Source: Orientallactaga sibirica
Taxonomy: Eukaryota > Chordata > Mammalia > Rodentia > Dipodidae
Reading direction: 5' to 3'
Assembly: GCA_036365145.1 (NCBI GenBank)
Contig: JAEOAD010000015.1
Span: 10,533,501 to 10,597,500, forward strand
Length of the DNA stretch: 64,000 nt
Part shown: in pieces, positions 32,413 through 43,425 of the stretch
Layout of the letters: every line of letters starts with the position of its first letter
Position numbering within the stretch: position 1 is the stretch's first letter
Made by a program: the position numbers and the translations under genes
Notes under the pieces: generated by a model
Databases searched by the model: none
Seen by the model: only the letters and a program-made list of their open reading frames with translations
What the model was told of the DNA's origin: nothing

Positions 32413-32811
32413 AGCAATGACCACCAGGAGCACAGATTCCCGGAAGTCCGGACATGTTAGTCAGATGTAGGTGCTACAACAAAAATAACACTTTCCAACA
32501 GATAGATGGAAGCTCGCTCGTGGAAAGTTGAGGGTTGCAGCTGGGCACTAGAGGTAAGAGGACAGAGACATGACTCCACACTGTCACCCTGTCACCCTCT
32601 GCAGCCTGAGGAGTTCCCCGATCTTTTATGGGCCTCGACTCAGGGATTTGTGCTTCAGTGCAGAATGCGATTTCTGGAAGGGCCAGTATGGAGCAGAATT
32701 GGAGATTTTATAATCAATATTTTCAGAAAGGCCCTCAAGAATGAAGTACACTTGAGACCATGGATGTGGGCCTCTCAAAGAGAGTCACCATGGCGTGTCA
32801 GCATCAGCATG
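32413..32811. other. Unassigned DNA
   Basis: About 400 bp. It may be the 5' part of the two-copy repeat that follows, but similarity to the second copy fades upstream of 32812. Confidence 0.4.
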
Positions 32812-33021
32812 CATACACACCATTTTGTGGCTCTCAAGTTACATTTCATCTCAAAAGGTTGGTCAGACACCTTCCTGTTTCCATTCTTGCTTGATTTCGA
32901 TAAATGACATTACAGGGTGGCTCCAGAGATGCCTTGGGTGGACTGATAATCTGATAAAACCAGAAACCACCTAGGTTGCACAAAGGGATTTAGCATATGT
33001 TCTTTCCTTGTAAATGGGGCT
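32812..33021 (+). repeat. Unidentified dispersed repeat, copy 1
   Basis: Aligns with 60791-61000: both share 'ccattttg...gctctcaagtt', 'tctcaaaaggtt', 'gataaatga', 'tggtaaag/ctgataaaaccag' and 'gtaaatgggg'. I do not recognise the family. The plus-strand label is arbitrary. Confidence 0.6.
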
Positions 33022-34984
33022 TCTGGTGAGAGTCCTAGGACGGTGCAGGTTTATAGCTGTGAGGGGAGAAAAGGCTTTAAGCAGCTGTTAATTGCACTGG
33101 ACATCTTGTTTCACTGCTGCTGAGAGACTTCATGCAGACTCCAGTGGGAGGGACTCCTTTTCCTTCTCATGTTCTCATAGTGTGCCCTGTCTTTCCCGCC
33201 TGCCTCACTGAAGCTGGAGTCTGAGGGAAAGTCGTAGCACATGTGCAGATGTGAAGGTGGTGGCTGGTGGCATATGCTGAGTTCACGCAGCTGCTGATAT
33301 GAGAGGTGTGTGTGTAAGTGCACAGCCAAGTGGCCTGTTCCCTCATGCAAACACTTTGATGGGGATTCCAGACTCTTAGAACAAAGCCCCTTAGAGAAGA
33401 GGACACCTTCTTTTGAATCTTGGGAACCCAGAAGATGCTCTTCCTTGTACTGCATCAGCCTTTCCAAATGAACCTGAGGCCAAAGGATAGGGACTCCATC
33501 CATACCCCAGAACCCAGGGTGATTCCCACAGACCAGCACATGGCACCTTGAGCAAGGAGATCCCTATCTGAACTCATCTTCCCCAAATCCCACCCATCTC
33601 TAGCTTCCTGCTGTTGCTCATAACACCCAATCCTAGGCACACAGACTTCCTCCCCCCAACCTCCTGCATTCTTCCAGATTCCTCTCCCTTTCTGGATAGA
33701 GCTATATGAGTGTACACATAAACACAAATGACCAGGCTCTATGACTTCAACCCTAGCCTCTAGTGTTTCCCTGTTCCTCTCCTCTTTATCCTCTGCCTTT
33801 CAGTTCCAGACATCATTTCATACTGATCCATTTAAATTGCCTCTTAGTCCCACTTATCCCACTTCGAACCCAATCTTCTCGCAGTAATGAATGAGATCTT
33901 AAATGTAAATCTGACTCTTCCTCCCCATTTACAAGCTCTCTTACCTGCCTGTTCCCAGTTTCCTAGGGGTGAGATCTCAATCCTTCATGCCACCAAGGCA
34001 CCATTAGCTCTTCTTACCCATCCTTGGCCCACCTGTGCCCTTTGCTACAATGCCCACACTAAACAAGTGGGACAAAGTACTCAGTATTCTTGTTAGCCTC
34101 CTTCACATCCTCCAATGTTATCACCAATGCAACCTTCACCCATCCAGAAGCATTCTTCATTTCCTTCTTTCCCCTCTTTCAACCAAATCTCCATCCCTTC
34201 TGCTTGTCCATAGCCCCTTGGTGCCCCTTACAGGACGGTCACTTGTTCTAGATGTTTGCTCACCTCCATCCCACACATCACTTCCCTCTGTTCCTTCCCC
34301 TTTTTCTGATGGACTGATGCCTGTGGACATGGGCTTCCAGTGTCATCACTTCCTGGACTAGATGTGGAGTGGCTGAACTTGGAAGGACAGGTGGATCTCA
34401 GTGTATAGGGCCTTGCTGCTTTTTCACATTGGAGCAATGTTTCTGTCCGCCCACACAGACCCTCATCTCTGGAGCCCAGAGGCCCTCACACCAGTGTGGT
34501 CTAGAGGTCCTTTGTCATGCTCCGTGAACTCAGTTGTGACTACTGAGTGTGGGGGTACTGACTTTCTGGAATGTCAGTGCTAGAAGCTGAGCTGCTTCCC
34601 TCAAGTTCCATAGAGTCTGTTGAAGGTATGCAATGCCAAGACATGTGGCCTGCTTGGTATAACTCCTCGCTCACCCACCTCTCCTCATGCCTGGTTCTGT
34701 TTGACTCCGAGACACTCAACTGTAGTGGTGATCCAGTCTGAATGGTGGTTGGGAGCTCTGAGCTATTGTTCCTTATCCCCTGAATGTTCTCTTCCCTGAA
34801 GAGAACTGACAAGTCTTTCAGGGTCCATGACCCCTCTTCATCACATGGACATTGGAGAGGTGTGAATGCACTCCTTCCATGCGCACCCAGACATAAGCCA
34901 CACCATGAGGAGGAAGTCTGGGCTGAGGTGAGGCCTCAGTGACAGAGGAAAGAAATATGCAGCCCCACTGCCTCCCAAAGCCTG
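33022..34984. other. Unassigned unique DNA
   Basis: About 2 kb with no recognised young repeat. Includes a 142-codon minus frame (33111-33539) overlapped by another minus frame, and pyrimidine-rich sequence at 33730-34300. No known protein similarity noticed. Confidence 0.45.
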
Positions 34985-35061
34985 GTGCTTACATTGTAAA
35001 TTGCTCCCTATTTTATTATCTGTAATATGAGGATAATAATTCATTTTTCTCATAAGGAGGT
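34985..35061 (+). mobile_element. MIR-like fragment
   Basis: 'ttattatctgtaatatgaggataataat' resembles the MIR core. Short. Confidence 0.4.
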
Positions 35062-35722
35062 TCTAAAAATTAAATGTCATTTCACACCTACTAGGATGGC
35101 TATAATTTTAAATATCACAAATGTTGGGGAAGCTGTTGGAGAAATGAGAACCTTGGTACATAGATGGATGGCAGAAACCAAACATGGTGCTTCCACTGAG
35201 GAAAACGGTCTGGAAGTGCCTCAAAAAGCTAAACATAGAGTTATCAGATGATCCAGAAATTCCACTGCTAGGCATATCTCCAAGAGAACACAAAACATGA
35301 ACATTCACATCAGCATTAATGATAATAACCTCAGAGTGGAAATGACCTAAAAGTATACTAAGTAATGAACGGAGAAACAAAATGTATAGCCATATAGGGA
35401 AAAATCACCTATCCATACAAATGAATGAAGTGCTGATACATGCCACAACATGGATGAACCTTGAAGACATCATTGGTTATGGAATTCAAAAGGACACACA
35501 TTGTATGATACTATTTATAAGAAATCTCCAGAATAGACAAACACCAGGGACTAGGGAAAGGAGTGACACTGGTGAGGACAGGCTCTCTTTCTGGGATATG
35601 ACAATGCTCTTGAGCTGGATAGTGATAACATGACTGTGTGGACATACTTTAAAGAAACAAACTCCATACTCTAAAAGGATGAATTTTATGGTATATAAAT
35701 TATATCTCAATCATAACCAAAA
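35062..35722 (+). mobile_element. Ancient L1M element, 3' end
   Basis: Collinear with the 3' region of L1M-type elements: 'tttcacacctactaggatggctata', 'gtttggaagtgcct'-like, 'ccagaaattccactgctaggcatat', 'aacatggatgaaccttgaagacat', 'attttatggtatataaattatatctcaatc'. The C-terminal reverse-transcriptase coding part is broken by many stops and indels, so the copy is dead. Confidence 0.8.
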
Positions 35723-35731
35723 GGAACAGAG

Positions 35732-35992
35732 GAAGCTGGAGAGATGTCTCATGGGTAAAGTGCTTGCTGCACAAATGTAAAATGGGAGTTTGACTCTCCA
35801 GCACCCACACAAATGCTGAGTCAATGTGGTGACCTGCCTGTAATCCCAGAGCTCAGAGGTACAGACAGGGGATCCCACAGGCAAGCTGAATCCCACAAGT
35901 CAGCTGTCCAGACTTGCTGAATTGGCAAGCTTTGGGTTCAAGTCAGGGACCTGGCCTCAGTAAAATAAAGAGAACAATCCAGAAAGACACCT
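35732..35992 (+). mobile_element. B4-like composite SINE, 5' part (split)
   Basis: 'gaagctggagagatgtctcatgggtaaagtgcttgctgc', 'gtgacctgcctgtaatcccagagctcag', 'ctgaattggcaagctttgggttcaagtcaggg', 'gagaacaatccagaaagacacc'. It stops where the family normally continues. The missing CA-rich end reappears at 36818. Confidence 0.78.
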
Positions 35993-36233
35993 GGCCTGGA
36001 GAGATTGCTTAGTGGTTAAGGCATTTGCCTGCAAAGCCTAAGGACATAAGTTCAATTCCCCAGTACCCATATAAGCCAGATGCACAGGGTGGTGCATGCA
36101 TCTGGAGTGCAGTGGCTAGAGGCCCTGGCATGCTCATTCTCTCTCTCTCCCTCTCTCTCTCTCTCTCCCCTCCCTCTCTCCCTTAAATAAATAAGCAAAT
36201 AAATAAATAAAATATACTTTTAAAAAAGAAAGA
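35993..36233 (+). mobile_element. tRNA-derived SINE inserted in B4-like element
   Basis: 'ggcctggagagattgcttagtgg', 'agttcaattccccagtacccatataagccagatgc', 'ctggagtgcagtggctagagg', long TC tract and (AAAT)n tail. First of four SINEs in the nest. Confidence 0.93.
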
Positions 36234-36389
36234 GGGCTGGAGACATGGCTTAGCAGTTAAGACACTTACCTGTGAAGCCTAAGGACCTAGGTTCAATTCC
36301 CCAATACCCACATAAGTATCTGGAGTTTGTTTACAATGGCTAGAGGCCCTGACACACCCTTCTCTCTCTTAAATAAATAAATAAAATAT
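36234..36389 (+). mobile_element. tRNA-derived SINE, internally deleted
   Basis: 'gggctggagacatggcttagcagttaagac', 'taggttcaattccccaatacccacataag', then directly 'tatctggagtttgtttacaatggc'. The 'ccagatgcacaaggtggcgc' segment is missing. Confidence 0.9.
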
Positions 36390-36597
36390 TTATTATTTAT
36401 TTTATTCATTTGACAGAGAGAAAGAATGAGAGAGAGAGAGAGAGAGAGAATGGACCCACCAGGGCCTCCAGCCACTGCAAACAAACTCCAGATGTGTGCG
36501 CCCCTTGTGCATCTGCTTATGTGGGTTCTGGGGAATTGAACCTTGGTCCTTTGGCTTTGCAGGCAAATGCCTTAACTGCTAAGCCATCTCTCCAGCC
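36390..36597 (-). mobile_element. tRNA-derived SINE
   Basis: 'tttattatttattttattcatttgacagag', GA tract, 'ggcctccagccactgcaaacaaactcc', 'ttgcaggcaaatgccttaactgctaagccatctctccagccc'. Opposed to the previous SINE tail-to-tail at the A/T-rich junction. Confidence 0.93.
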
Positions 36598-36817
36598 CAT
36601 ATTTTTTATTATTTATTTATTTATTTGACAGAGAGAAAGAGGGAAAGAGAGAAAGAGAGAGAGAAAATGGACACACCAGGGCCTCCAGCCACTGCTAATG
36701 AACTCCAGACACATGCACCACTTTGTGCATCTGGCTAATGTGGGTCCTGGGGAAATGAACCTGGGTCCTTTGGCTTTGCAGACAAGTGAATTAACTGCTA
36801 AGCCATCCCTCCAGCCC
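36598..36817 (-). mobile_element. tRNA-derived SINE
   Basis: (TTTA)n, long GA tract, 'ggcctccagccactgctaatgaactcc', 'gaattaactgctaagccatccctccagccc'. Same orientation as the previous copy. Confidence 0.93.
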
Positions 36818-36912
36818 TAACATCAACCCCTGGCCTCCACACACATGCACACACACACACATGTTCCCATACACATGCAAACACACGTACATACATGCAT
36901 GCCCAAAATAAA
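36818..36912 (+). mobile_element. B4-like composite SINE, 3' part (resumes)
   Basis: 'acatcaacccctggcctccacacacatgcac' and a CA-rich end with 'aaaataaa'. It matches the 3' end of the intact family member at 52088-52398 ('caatcaacctctggcctccatacacatgcac'). Confidence 0.75.
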
Positions 36913-36914
36913 GG

Positions 36915-37222
36915 AAGTCTGCAGAGATAGCTAAGTAGATAAGGTGCTTGCCACACGAGTGTGAGTTTGGATCCCCAGGACCCATGGATGCTGGATGCTG
37001 TAATGGGCGTCTGTAATACAGGTAACAGAGACTCCCCTAGAAGTTTGCAGGCTTGCTGGCCTGGCAATTGCAGGGATGAACAATGAGAGCCCTGCTGCAA
37101 GCGAGTTGGAAGGTGAAGGCATCCAAGGTTGTTCTCTGACCTCCACGCACACACCCACACTTACAATACACAGACACAGCATACGCAGCTATACATACAC
37201 ACATCCCCAAAAAATTAAAAAG
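36915..37222 (+). mobile_element. B4-like composite SINE
   Basis: 'tctgcagagatagctaagtagataaggtgc', 'gtttggatccccaggacccatg', 'ggcttgctggcctggcaattgcagg', 'tctgacctccacgcacacaccc', CA-rich tail. Confidence 0.78.
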
Positions 37223-39009
37223 GAAAAGAACAAAGTAGTATACACAGAGTCATACACACCCAGATTAAATATGACAACACCACTCCTAGCCCACATGAGT
37301 GTTCCTGTGAAGACAACTCTGAAGCCCAGCATCAGGTACCTTCCTGTTGAAGCCTGCCCATCAGAAGCACATTCGGGTTGCAGCTTGGGGTTTGCCACCT
37401 TAGGGAAGATGGGGGTGAAAAATGCCTTGTGTGCAACTTTAAGCATGTCATGGAAAAATGAGAAGCATTTCTGTCCTTTTACCGTACTCTACCCCACCTC
37501 AACCTCAACCCGGGGGGAAAGGAGCAAGGGAACTGGGGAAGATCTCTGCTCCCTAAAGTTTCAGCAACTGAGCCAGTGCCAGTCTTGGGAGCGGCCATGC
37601 TGGTAGCCTTGGAAAGGACTACTGAGGGAGTCTCGGGTTACCATAGCAGTGGCTCCAGGTGAGGGTACCTATGGCCATTATGGGGATGGATGCTCCACCT
37701 TCCCTAATCCTCAGCACAGCTTCCAGGAAGAAGAATCCTCATGTCTTCCACCCAAGAGACATTTCCTCTGACTTCCCATCAAGGTGATAACACATAACTC
37801 CCACGCTCCTCAGACCCCATGGGGGTGCACTGAGCTCTTAATGGGAAGGGACATGTTGTGCCCAAATCTTACAGGCTCTGTCCAAGCACTGGCACTTCCA
37901 TTGCCCACCCCCTTTCCATTCCCACCCACCCTCCAAGCCCACCCTCACACCCTCAGTGTGCAGGGGCCATCTATATCTACCAGGTGGGTGGATCCACTTC
38001 CTGATCCTGACCAGCTCAGAACCTTCCTTTGCTTTCACAGCATCCACTTGTCATGGTTTCTCTATGGAGCCCAAATTCCAGTGGCACTTCCTTTAGGAAG
38101 GAAATAGTTCAGCTAAAGTCACATCTACATTAAACACATCAAAATAATGAACATGTCCTCCTTTCATTCCCTGCAAACACCAAGCACAAGGCCACCTCTG
38201 TACTTTTGTCCCCATTATTCTTCATGTCATAAGCTATCCACTGCTTCTCCACTTGCTCAAGCTTCCCTGAAAGGACTGAGCCCCTGGACCTGACCACAGC
38301 TCGCTCTGTGGCTGGGGGAACAGGATGTCTGCACAGCCCAAGGAGGGAGACGTCACCGCAGAGCCATCCTGGGGCTCTGCAGCTGCTGCTCTCGCAGCTG
38401 TGCCAGGACTGGCTGAGGCTGAGGAATGTCCCCAAGAGCTCCCCTCCCCCCACCCACAGATGGACCGCAGAAGGAGGCTGTTCCTGTGCACTCTGTTACA
38501 TTGCATACATTGCCCTGCCTTCAGTGCCCACCCACTGGCCTACCTTCCATCAGGGCTGGGGTCCTTGGACTGGGACTCCATATAGTCCCCAAAGGCCAAG
38601 AAAAAAAAATATTTAGGCAGCGCTCACAGGAACTCTGGCACATTTCAGAGCAATTGCGTGTGTTCTGCAGTGCAGCTCCATTCCATGGTGGAAGGAAGTA
38701 TGGGTGCCAAGCATTTGATGGATTTCCAGCGAAACCCCAAGATGCACAGAGCTGACTGGCAGCAGTCTCCCCTCAGCCAGCCACTACTCAAGGCTCCCAG
38801 AGCTTCACCATGTCCCAAGAGTACCACTTGGGCTCCCAGGCCTGCTCTGTCTCCTGGTGGCAGGCCAGCACTGAAGCACACGAGGCAATAGCCTCGTCTG
38901 CACTCTGTTCCAAGACCCCTTCTGCTACATCTGCTTGGAATTTCCGCAGTCTTTTATCCAAATGAGGTAGGAAGAAAATGGGACACAACGGACAAAGAAC
39001 AGAGCCCAG
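37223..39009. other. Unassigned, GC-moderate unique DNA
   Basis: About 1.8 kb, no young SINE. Frames of 75-110 codons overlap on both strands around 37.8-38.9 kb. A CRE-like TGACGTC occurs on the minus strand at about 38350. No known protein recognised. Confidence 0.45.
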
Positions 39010-39165
39010 TGTTGTGCACACCTGGCAGGAGGATGCGGAATTTAAGATCAGCTTTGGCTACATAATGAGTTCAAAGCCAACCTAGACTTCATGAGGCCCC
39101 GTCCCCTGTCTCAAAACAAAAGACAAGAAAAGAAAAAAGAAAGAAGAAAAGAAAAGATGAGAGAG
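39010..39165 (+). mobile_element. B1 SINE, diverged
   Basis: 'agtgttgtgcacacctggcag', 'aagatcagctttggctacataatgagttcaaagccaacc', 'ccccgtcccctgtctcaaaac', A/G-rich tail. Confidence 0.7.
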
Positions 39166-39454
39166 AGAGAGGGAGAATAGCTCTGTGTCTTCTGTCCCTA
39201 CACTTACATGTACTCTAACCTCATCCTGCACTTATTCACATAGAACACAGCCCCAGCCACAAGGAACTGTGTTGGCATGTCACCATGGCCATTGGCTCCC
39301 AATACAGTGAGTCACCAGGCAATGACAAGACTAGAGGTCAGTGGTGGGCACAATGCCCTGTGAAGATGCCCAGGGCTCTCATCTAGAAGCAGAAGACGCC
39401 TGTGCAGAGCACGGCAGTCTCGGGGCCCATCTGCTAACACAGAATGGTGTTTAA
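39166..39454. other. Unassigned DNA
   Basis: Just under 300 bp, nothing recognised. Confidence 0.35.
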
Positions 39455-39670
39455 AAATACTTACAGCAATGCCTAGCACACAATAAGTACAACATGCGCT
39501 ACCTAGCTTTAGGGCAGCACTCAGAAATCAAGAACACAGGCTCTGAAGATACTAGAATTTGTGTACTGGTTCTGTCCCTTTCTAACTCACTGACTTTGGT
39601 ACCAGTTAGATACTTAATGCCTCAGTTTTTTCATGTGTTCAAGGAGAGGGAGGGGTGATACTCACACTTG
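39455..39670 (+). mobile_element. MIR remnants (3' end and a second core)
   Basis: 'atacttacagcaatgcctagcacacaataagtac' is a MIR 3' end. 'caggctctgaagatactagaa...tctaactcactgactttgg...ttaatgcctcagttttttcatg' is a second MIR core. Confidence 0.6.
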
Positions 39671-39705
39671 AACAGTTAAAAGATTAGGCACATCAATACT
39701 GACAG

Positions 39706-39807
39706 ACTGAGGCCACCCTGAGACTACATAGTTAATTCCAGGTCAGCCTGGGCCAGATTACCAAAAAAAATCGAAAAAAAAATCCAAAAAAAAAAAAAAA
39801 AAAAAAA
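39706..39807 (+). mobile_element. B1 SINE, 5'-truncated
   Basis: Begins at 'gaggccaccctgagactacatagttaattccagg' and ends in a long interrupted A tract. The left half is missing. Confidence 0.85.
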
Positions 39808-40006
39808 TTTCAATGCCTGCTGTGATTTGTGTCATTATATCACTACCAGCATTAGTATTAAGCTGTCTTTTCTTAGCTGTGATTATGATTTCAGGAGAGG
39901 TGACATCGTAGCCCTCCTTTTTCAGGCCAGAAGCTTCCTCTGCTGAAGAAAGTGGAGCCAGGAGGGAAAAGACCAGTAGGGAGTGGTCTCTCATGGAACA
40001 AAACTG

Positions 40007-40164
40007 AGCCAGGCGTGGTGGCACACGCCTTTAATCCCAGCACTCAATAAGCTGAGGTAGGAGGATCACCTGTGAGTTCGAGGCCACCCTGAGACTACAG
40101 AGTGAATTCCAGGTCAGCCTGGGCTAGAGTGAGACCTACCTCAAAACAAACAAACAAAAAAAAA
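40007..40164 (+). mobile_element. B1 SINE
   Basis: 'agccaggcgtggtggcacacgcctttaatccc', 'tgagttcgaggccaccctgag', 'gctagagtgagacctacctc', A-rich tail. Short flanking AAACTG copies at about 40001 and 40166 suggest the target duplication. Confidence 0.93.
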
Positions 40165-40640
40165 AAAACTGGTTCCTCATTTGCACTCTGAACAGACTCT
40201 GGGGCCTTCCACATCCTCTGAAGAGTGTCTCCATGCTCACAAAAAGCGGTCAGTGTTGGACTTCATAGATGTGATTGATGCCCTGAGCTTGTCACTCAGC
40301 AGCCCTGTGACTGACTATAAGCACACAGCTCAACTTTCTGCCCTCTGTTACTAGCTTCTGCTCTCCTTGCAGCACTTACTGGAGAGAAGCTCTTTCCTAG
40401 CTTCCTGCCTCTAATTAATTTTCTTAGTTTGGGACTTGGGGCCAGAACAGGCTGCTGAGAACTTTGGATTGAGGGAGGAAGTGCTCATTTCATTTCTCCT
40501 TCCCCCTCAGAACCAAAAGCTGCAGCTGAGAGTCAATCTGACAAACCCAAGTGTGCATTTTACTTACTCTGTCAAAGTTCCAAATCCAAGGGTTCATCTG
40601 GCTGTGGAGTGGAGTATTGGCTCCAGATGTTGGGGGATTT
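40165..40640. other. Unassigned DNA
   Basis: About 480 bp with nothing recognised. Confidence 0.4.
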
Positions 40641-40797
40641 GTGGGCTTTTTGTTGTTATTGTTTTGTTTTGTTTGTTTGTTTTTAATGTAGGACCTCGAT
40701 CTAGCAGAGGCTGACCTGGAATTCACTATGTCATCTCAGGCTGGCCTCCAACTCACAGTGATCTTCCTTTTCTGCCTCCCAAGTGCTGGGATTAAAG
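40641..40797 (-). mobile_element. B1 SINE
   Basis: (TTTG)n edge, 'tagcagaggctgacctggaattcactatgtcatctcaggctgg', 'tgcctcccaagtgctgggattaaagc'. Confidence 0.9.
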
Positions 40798-41059
40798 CTA
40801 ACTGATTTTTTTTTGTTTGTTTGGTTGGTTTTGTTTTTATTTAGTGCATGGATACATAAACTTATGCTAGTGATACTTCAAAGTGAATTTTAAAATAGGA
40901 ATATTTTGAATAAAATGTAGAAACACCATTTTTTCAATTAACTCTTCTATAGAGAAGCAATTGCCATGAATTTCTTAGTGCTTAGTCCTTTCCTTTCTCT
41001 GTGCGTCTACAAATACAGCAACATATTGGTTCATTTCTATCAATTCGTGTGTGTGTGTG

Positions 41060-41142
41060 TGTGTCTGTTGGGGAATTTGGAGATTGAACCTGGGACTTTA
41101 TACATGCTAGGCAAGTGTTCTACTACTGAGCTACATCCTGGC
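41060..41142 (-). mobile_element. ID-type SINE
   Basis: 'ggagattgaacctgggactttatacatgctaggcaagtgttctactactgagctacatcctggcc' is a reversed ID head. A (GT)n tract at 41046-41064 precedes it. Confidence 0.78.
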
Positions 41143-41325
41143 CTTTTGTTTTGTTTTGTTTTGCTTTGCTTTGCTTTTTGGTTTTTCAAGGTAGGGTCTC
41201 ACTCTAACCTGGGCTAATCTGGAATATACTCTGAAGCCCCAGGCTGGCCTCAAACTCATAAAAATCATCCTACCTCAGTCTCCTGAGTGCTAGGATTAAA
41301 GGAGTGTGCCACTATACCATTCTGC
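41143..41325 (-). mobile_element. B1 SINE
   Basis: (TTTTG)n edge, 'tcaaggtagggtctcactctaacctggg', 'tgagtgctaggattaaaggagtgtgccac'. It adjoins ID and B1 neighbours. Confidence 0.9.
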
Positions 41326-41472
41326 CTTTTTTTTTTTTTTTAAAGATAGTTTCACTAAATTACCCAGGGTGGGTTTGAACTCACTCTATAGCCCAAGCTG
41401 AACTTCAACTCAAGATTTCCCTTCTTAGCCTCCGGAGTAGCTTAGATTACAGGCCTGCCCCACAAGACCCTT
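41326..41472 (-). mobile_element. Old B1 SINE
   Basis: T run, 'agatagtttcactaaattacccaggg', 'cttagcctccggagtagcttagattacaggc'. More diverged than the neighbour. Confidence 0.72.
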
Positions 41473-41764
41473 CTGGTCCTACCATACATATTATTCTAAG
41501 GCATCTTGCTTTTGCTTAACTGTGTCCAACACCCTTTCTTGTGGGTATAGTGGAGCCTCTTCATTCTAACAGCATTCCATTTGTGTATCTAGATAGCTCA
41601 TTTACTATCTCCTCCATTGCAAGGTCTTTCAGCTTTATAGAAGGTTTTGCCCTTAACAAACATTCATGTGTCTGTGAACATTTTCTATGGGAGAAATGAA
41701 ATTCATTCCCAGGCCAAAGGGTTGCAAGAGTCACAGTGTACCCTACCCTCCATCTCCTGGTTCA
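41473..41764. other. Unassigned A/T-leaning DNA
   Basis: Possible old L1 trace ('ctaacagcattccatttgtgtatc'), too weak to assign. Confidence 0.3.
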
Positions 41765-41886
41765 TTGTTGTTTTGTTTTTCAAGGTAGGGTCTCACTGTA
41801 GCCCAGGCTGGGCTCAAATTCACAGCAATCCTCCCACTTCTGCTTCCTGAGTGGTGGGGATTAAAGGCATGTGCTGTCTGCTTTTC
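41765..41886 (-). mobile_element. B1 SINE
   Basis: 'tttttcaaggtagggtctcactgtagcccaggctggg', 'cctgagtggtggggattaaaggcatgtgc'. The middle is shortened. Confidence 0.9.
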
Positions 41887-41894
41887 CCTTTAAA

Positions 41895-42005
41895 ATATAA
41901 TTTTCACAGAACAGGCATCTTATCTGTCTCATTCTACACTGTTTCCTCAATACCTACAATAGTCCAGCACCATAGTAGGAATTCAATAAATACATATTGA
42001 TAAGA
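41895..42005 (+). mobile_element. MIR/L2-type 3' end
   Basis: 'caatacctacaatagtccagcaccatagtaggaattcaataaatacatattga' is a typical ancient SINE/LINE2 terminus. Confidence 0.55.
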
Positions 42006-42024
42006 ATGGACAAAAGGACAAACA

Positions 42025-42147
42025 TTTTGTTTTGTGTACACAGTTACATAGTCTCATTACATTATGGCTGGCCTTGAACTTATGGCAATCCTCCTGCCTT
42101 AGCCTCCTGAGTGCTGGATTACAGGCATGAACCACCACAACAGGCCC
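42025..42147 (-). mobile_element. Old B1 SINE
   Basis: 'ttatggctggccttgaacttatggcaatcctcctgcc', 'gagtgctggattacaggcatgaaccacc'. Confidence 0.8.
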
Positions 42148-43182
42148 TAAGACATACATTTCTTAGTGGTGGTAGTACTATCAACTTACTTTCTAAAACG
42201 CTGGTCCAAAAGATCATTTCCTTAAAGCCTTGATAACACAGGATATTATCAACTTTTAAATTAATTTTCCCCATCTGATAGGAGGAAATGCCATCATCCA
42301 TTTATACCACTGTTTGACAAACTCCATCAGAGCCACCTGGCCTCTTGCCATTAGACTGATTTGGGACATTCTGTCTGTCTGTGAGGAATGTCTTCCAGGT
42401 CACAAACTGGGAGACTGACACCAGGGATGGGCAGGTGTGAGCAGGGGATCATAACAGAGCTAGCGCCAATAAGGAGCTGGAGAAGGGCTCTGGACAGTGT
42501 CACAGCTGCTGCAGCAACAGCTGCGTGATGAGGACAGCACAGCTTCTGCACAGGTGGAAGCAGAAGTTGCTCCCAGGGTGGGGACAGTCAGGAACAGAAG
42601 GGCAGGCCCAGCATCCTGTCAAAGGGAGTAGGACTGACATAAGCCTGACTCTCCCACAAGGGCAGAAACACTCAGAAAAAAGCCTGACTTCACCCTCTCC
42701 AAGGCTCAGAAAACATCACGGAAGAAAGGGTGAAAGAATGTAGGAGCTGGAGGATGGGGAAGAGTGATGTGGAACACTGCCCTCCAGACTCCACAAGACC
42801 ACTGTGATCATTGCCTCACAGCACTTGCAGCTGCCTACATAAGACCTGCACAAGACTGGGCCCATCAGTACTATTTCGTGGATGGGGGAGAGGTTCGTGA
42901 GGTCTCACCTTTCCCTAAAAGCTGTTGGCAGTTCATGACTACTGAAATGGGAGGAACCTTTTTCTTCAGTTGTGAAACCACTGGTAAATTGCCTATGGTC
43001 AGCAAATAACCCCTCACTTATACTAACAAACTAAACAAAACTTAGTGTGTTAGAAAAAATTTTTTTAATCCAAAAAGCATCACAGTTTAAGAGGGGCTAA
43101 TTGGCAAAAAGGGAGGACACAAGGAATGGTAATGAGGAGGCATATGTGATCAAAATCCATTGTATGGATGTAAAAACTTGCC
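42148..43182. other. Unassigned unique DNA
   Basis: About 1 kb with no recognised repeat or gene. Confidence 0.4.
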
Positions 43183-43195
43183 AAAAATGAATTCA

Positions 43196-43412
43196 GGGGC
43201 TGGAGGGATGGCCTAGCGGTTAAAGTATTTGCCTGCAAAGCCAAAGGACCCAGGTTCAATTCTCCAGGACCCACGTTAGCCAGATGCACAAGGTGGCACA
43301 TGTGTCTGGAGTTCGTTTGCAGTGGCTAGAGGCCCTGGTGTGCTCATTTTTCTCACTCTCTCTTTTCCTCTTTCTCTCTGTCAGATAAGTAAATGAAAAT
43401 AAAATATTTTTT
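43196..43412 (+). mobile_element. tRNA-derived SINE with 13-bp target-site duplication
   Basis: Complete element from 'ggggctggagggatggcctagcggttaaag' through 'caggttcaattctccaggacccacgttagccagatgcacaagg' and TC tract to a 'aaaataaaatattttt' tail. AAAAATGAATTCA flanks it perfectly at 43183-43195 and 43413-43425. Confidence 0.96.
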
Positions 43413-43425
43413 AAAAATGAATTCA

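Noticed and set aside
33111..33539. 142-codon minus frame
   Set aside because: A second minus frame overlaps most of it, and the peptide matches no family I know.
35027..35251. Open frame resembling a reverse-transcriptase C-terminus
   Set aside because: It is part of a decayed L1M 3' end with many stops and indels, not a host gene.
38325..38585. Frame beginning MSAQPKEGD with a reasonable start context
   Set aside because: Overlapped by frames at 38308-38616 and 38426-38755 on the same strand, no recognised homology, and no convincing splice or promoter context.
43196..43290. tRNA gene-like A and B boxes
   Set aside because: These belong to the tRNA-derived SINE head. The cloverleaf is not intact and the element has a SINE body, tail and target-site duplication.
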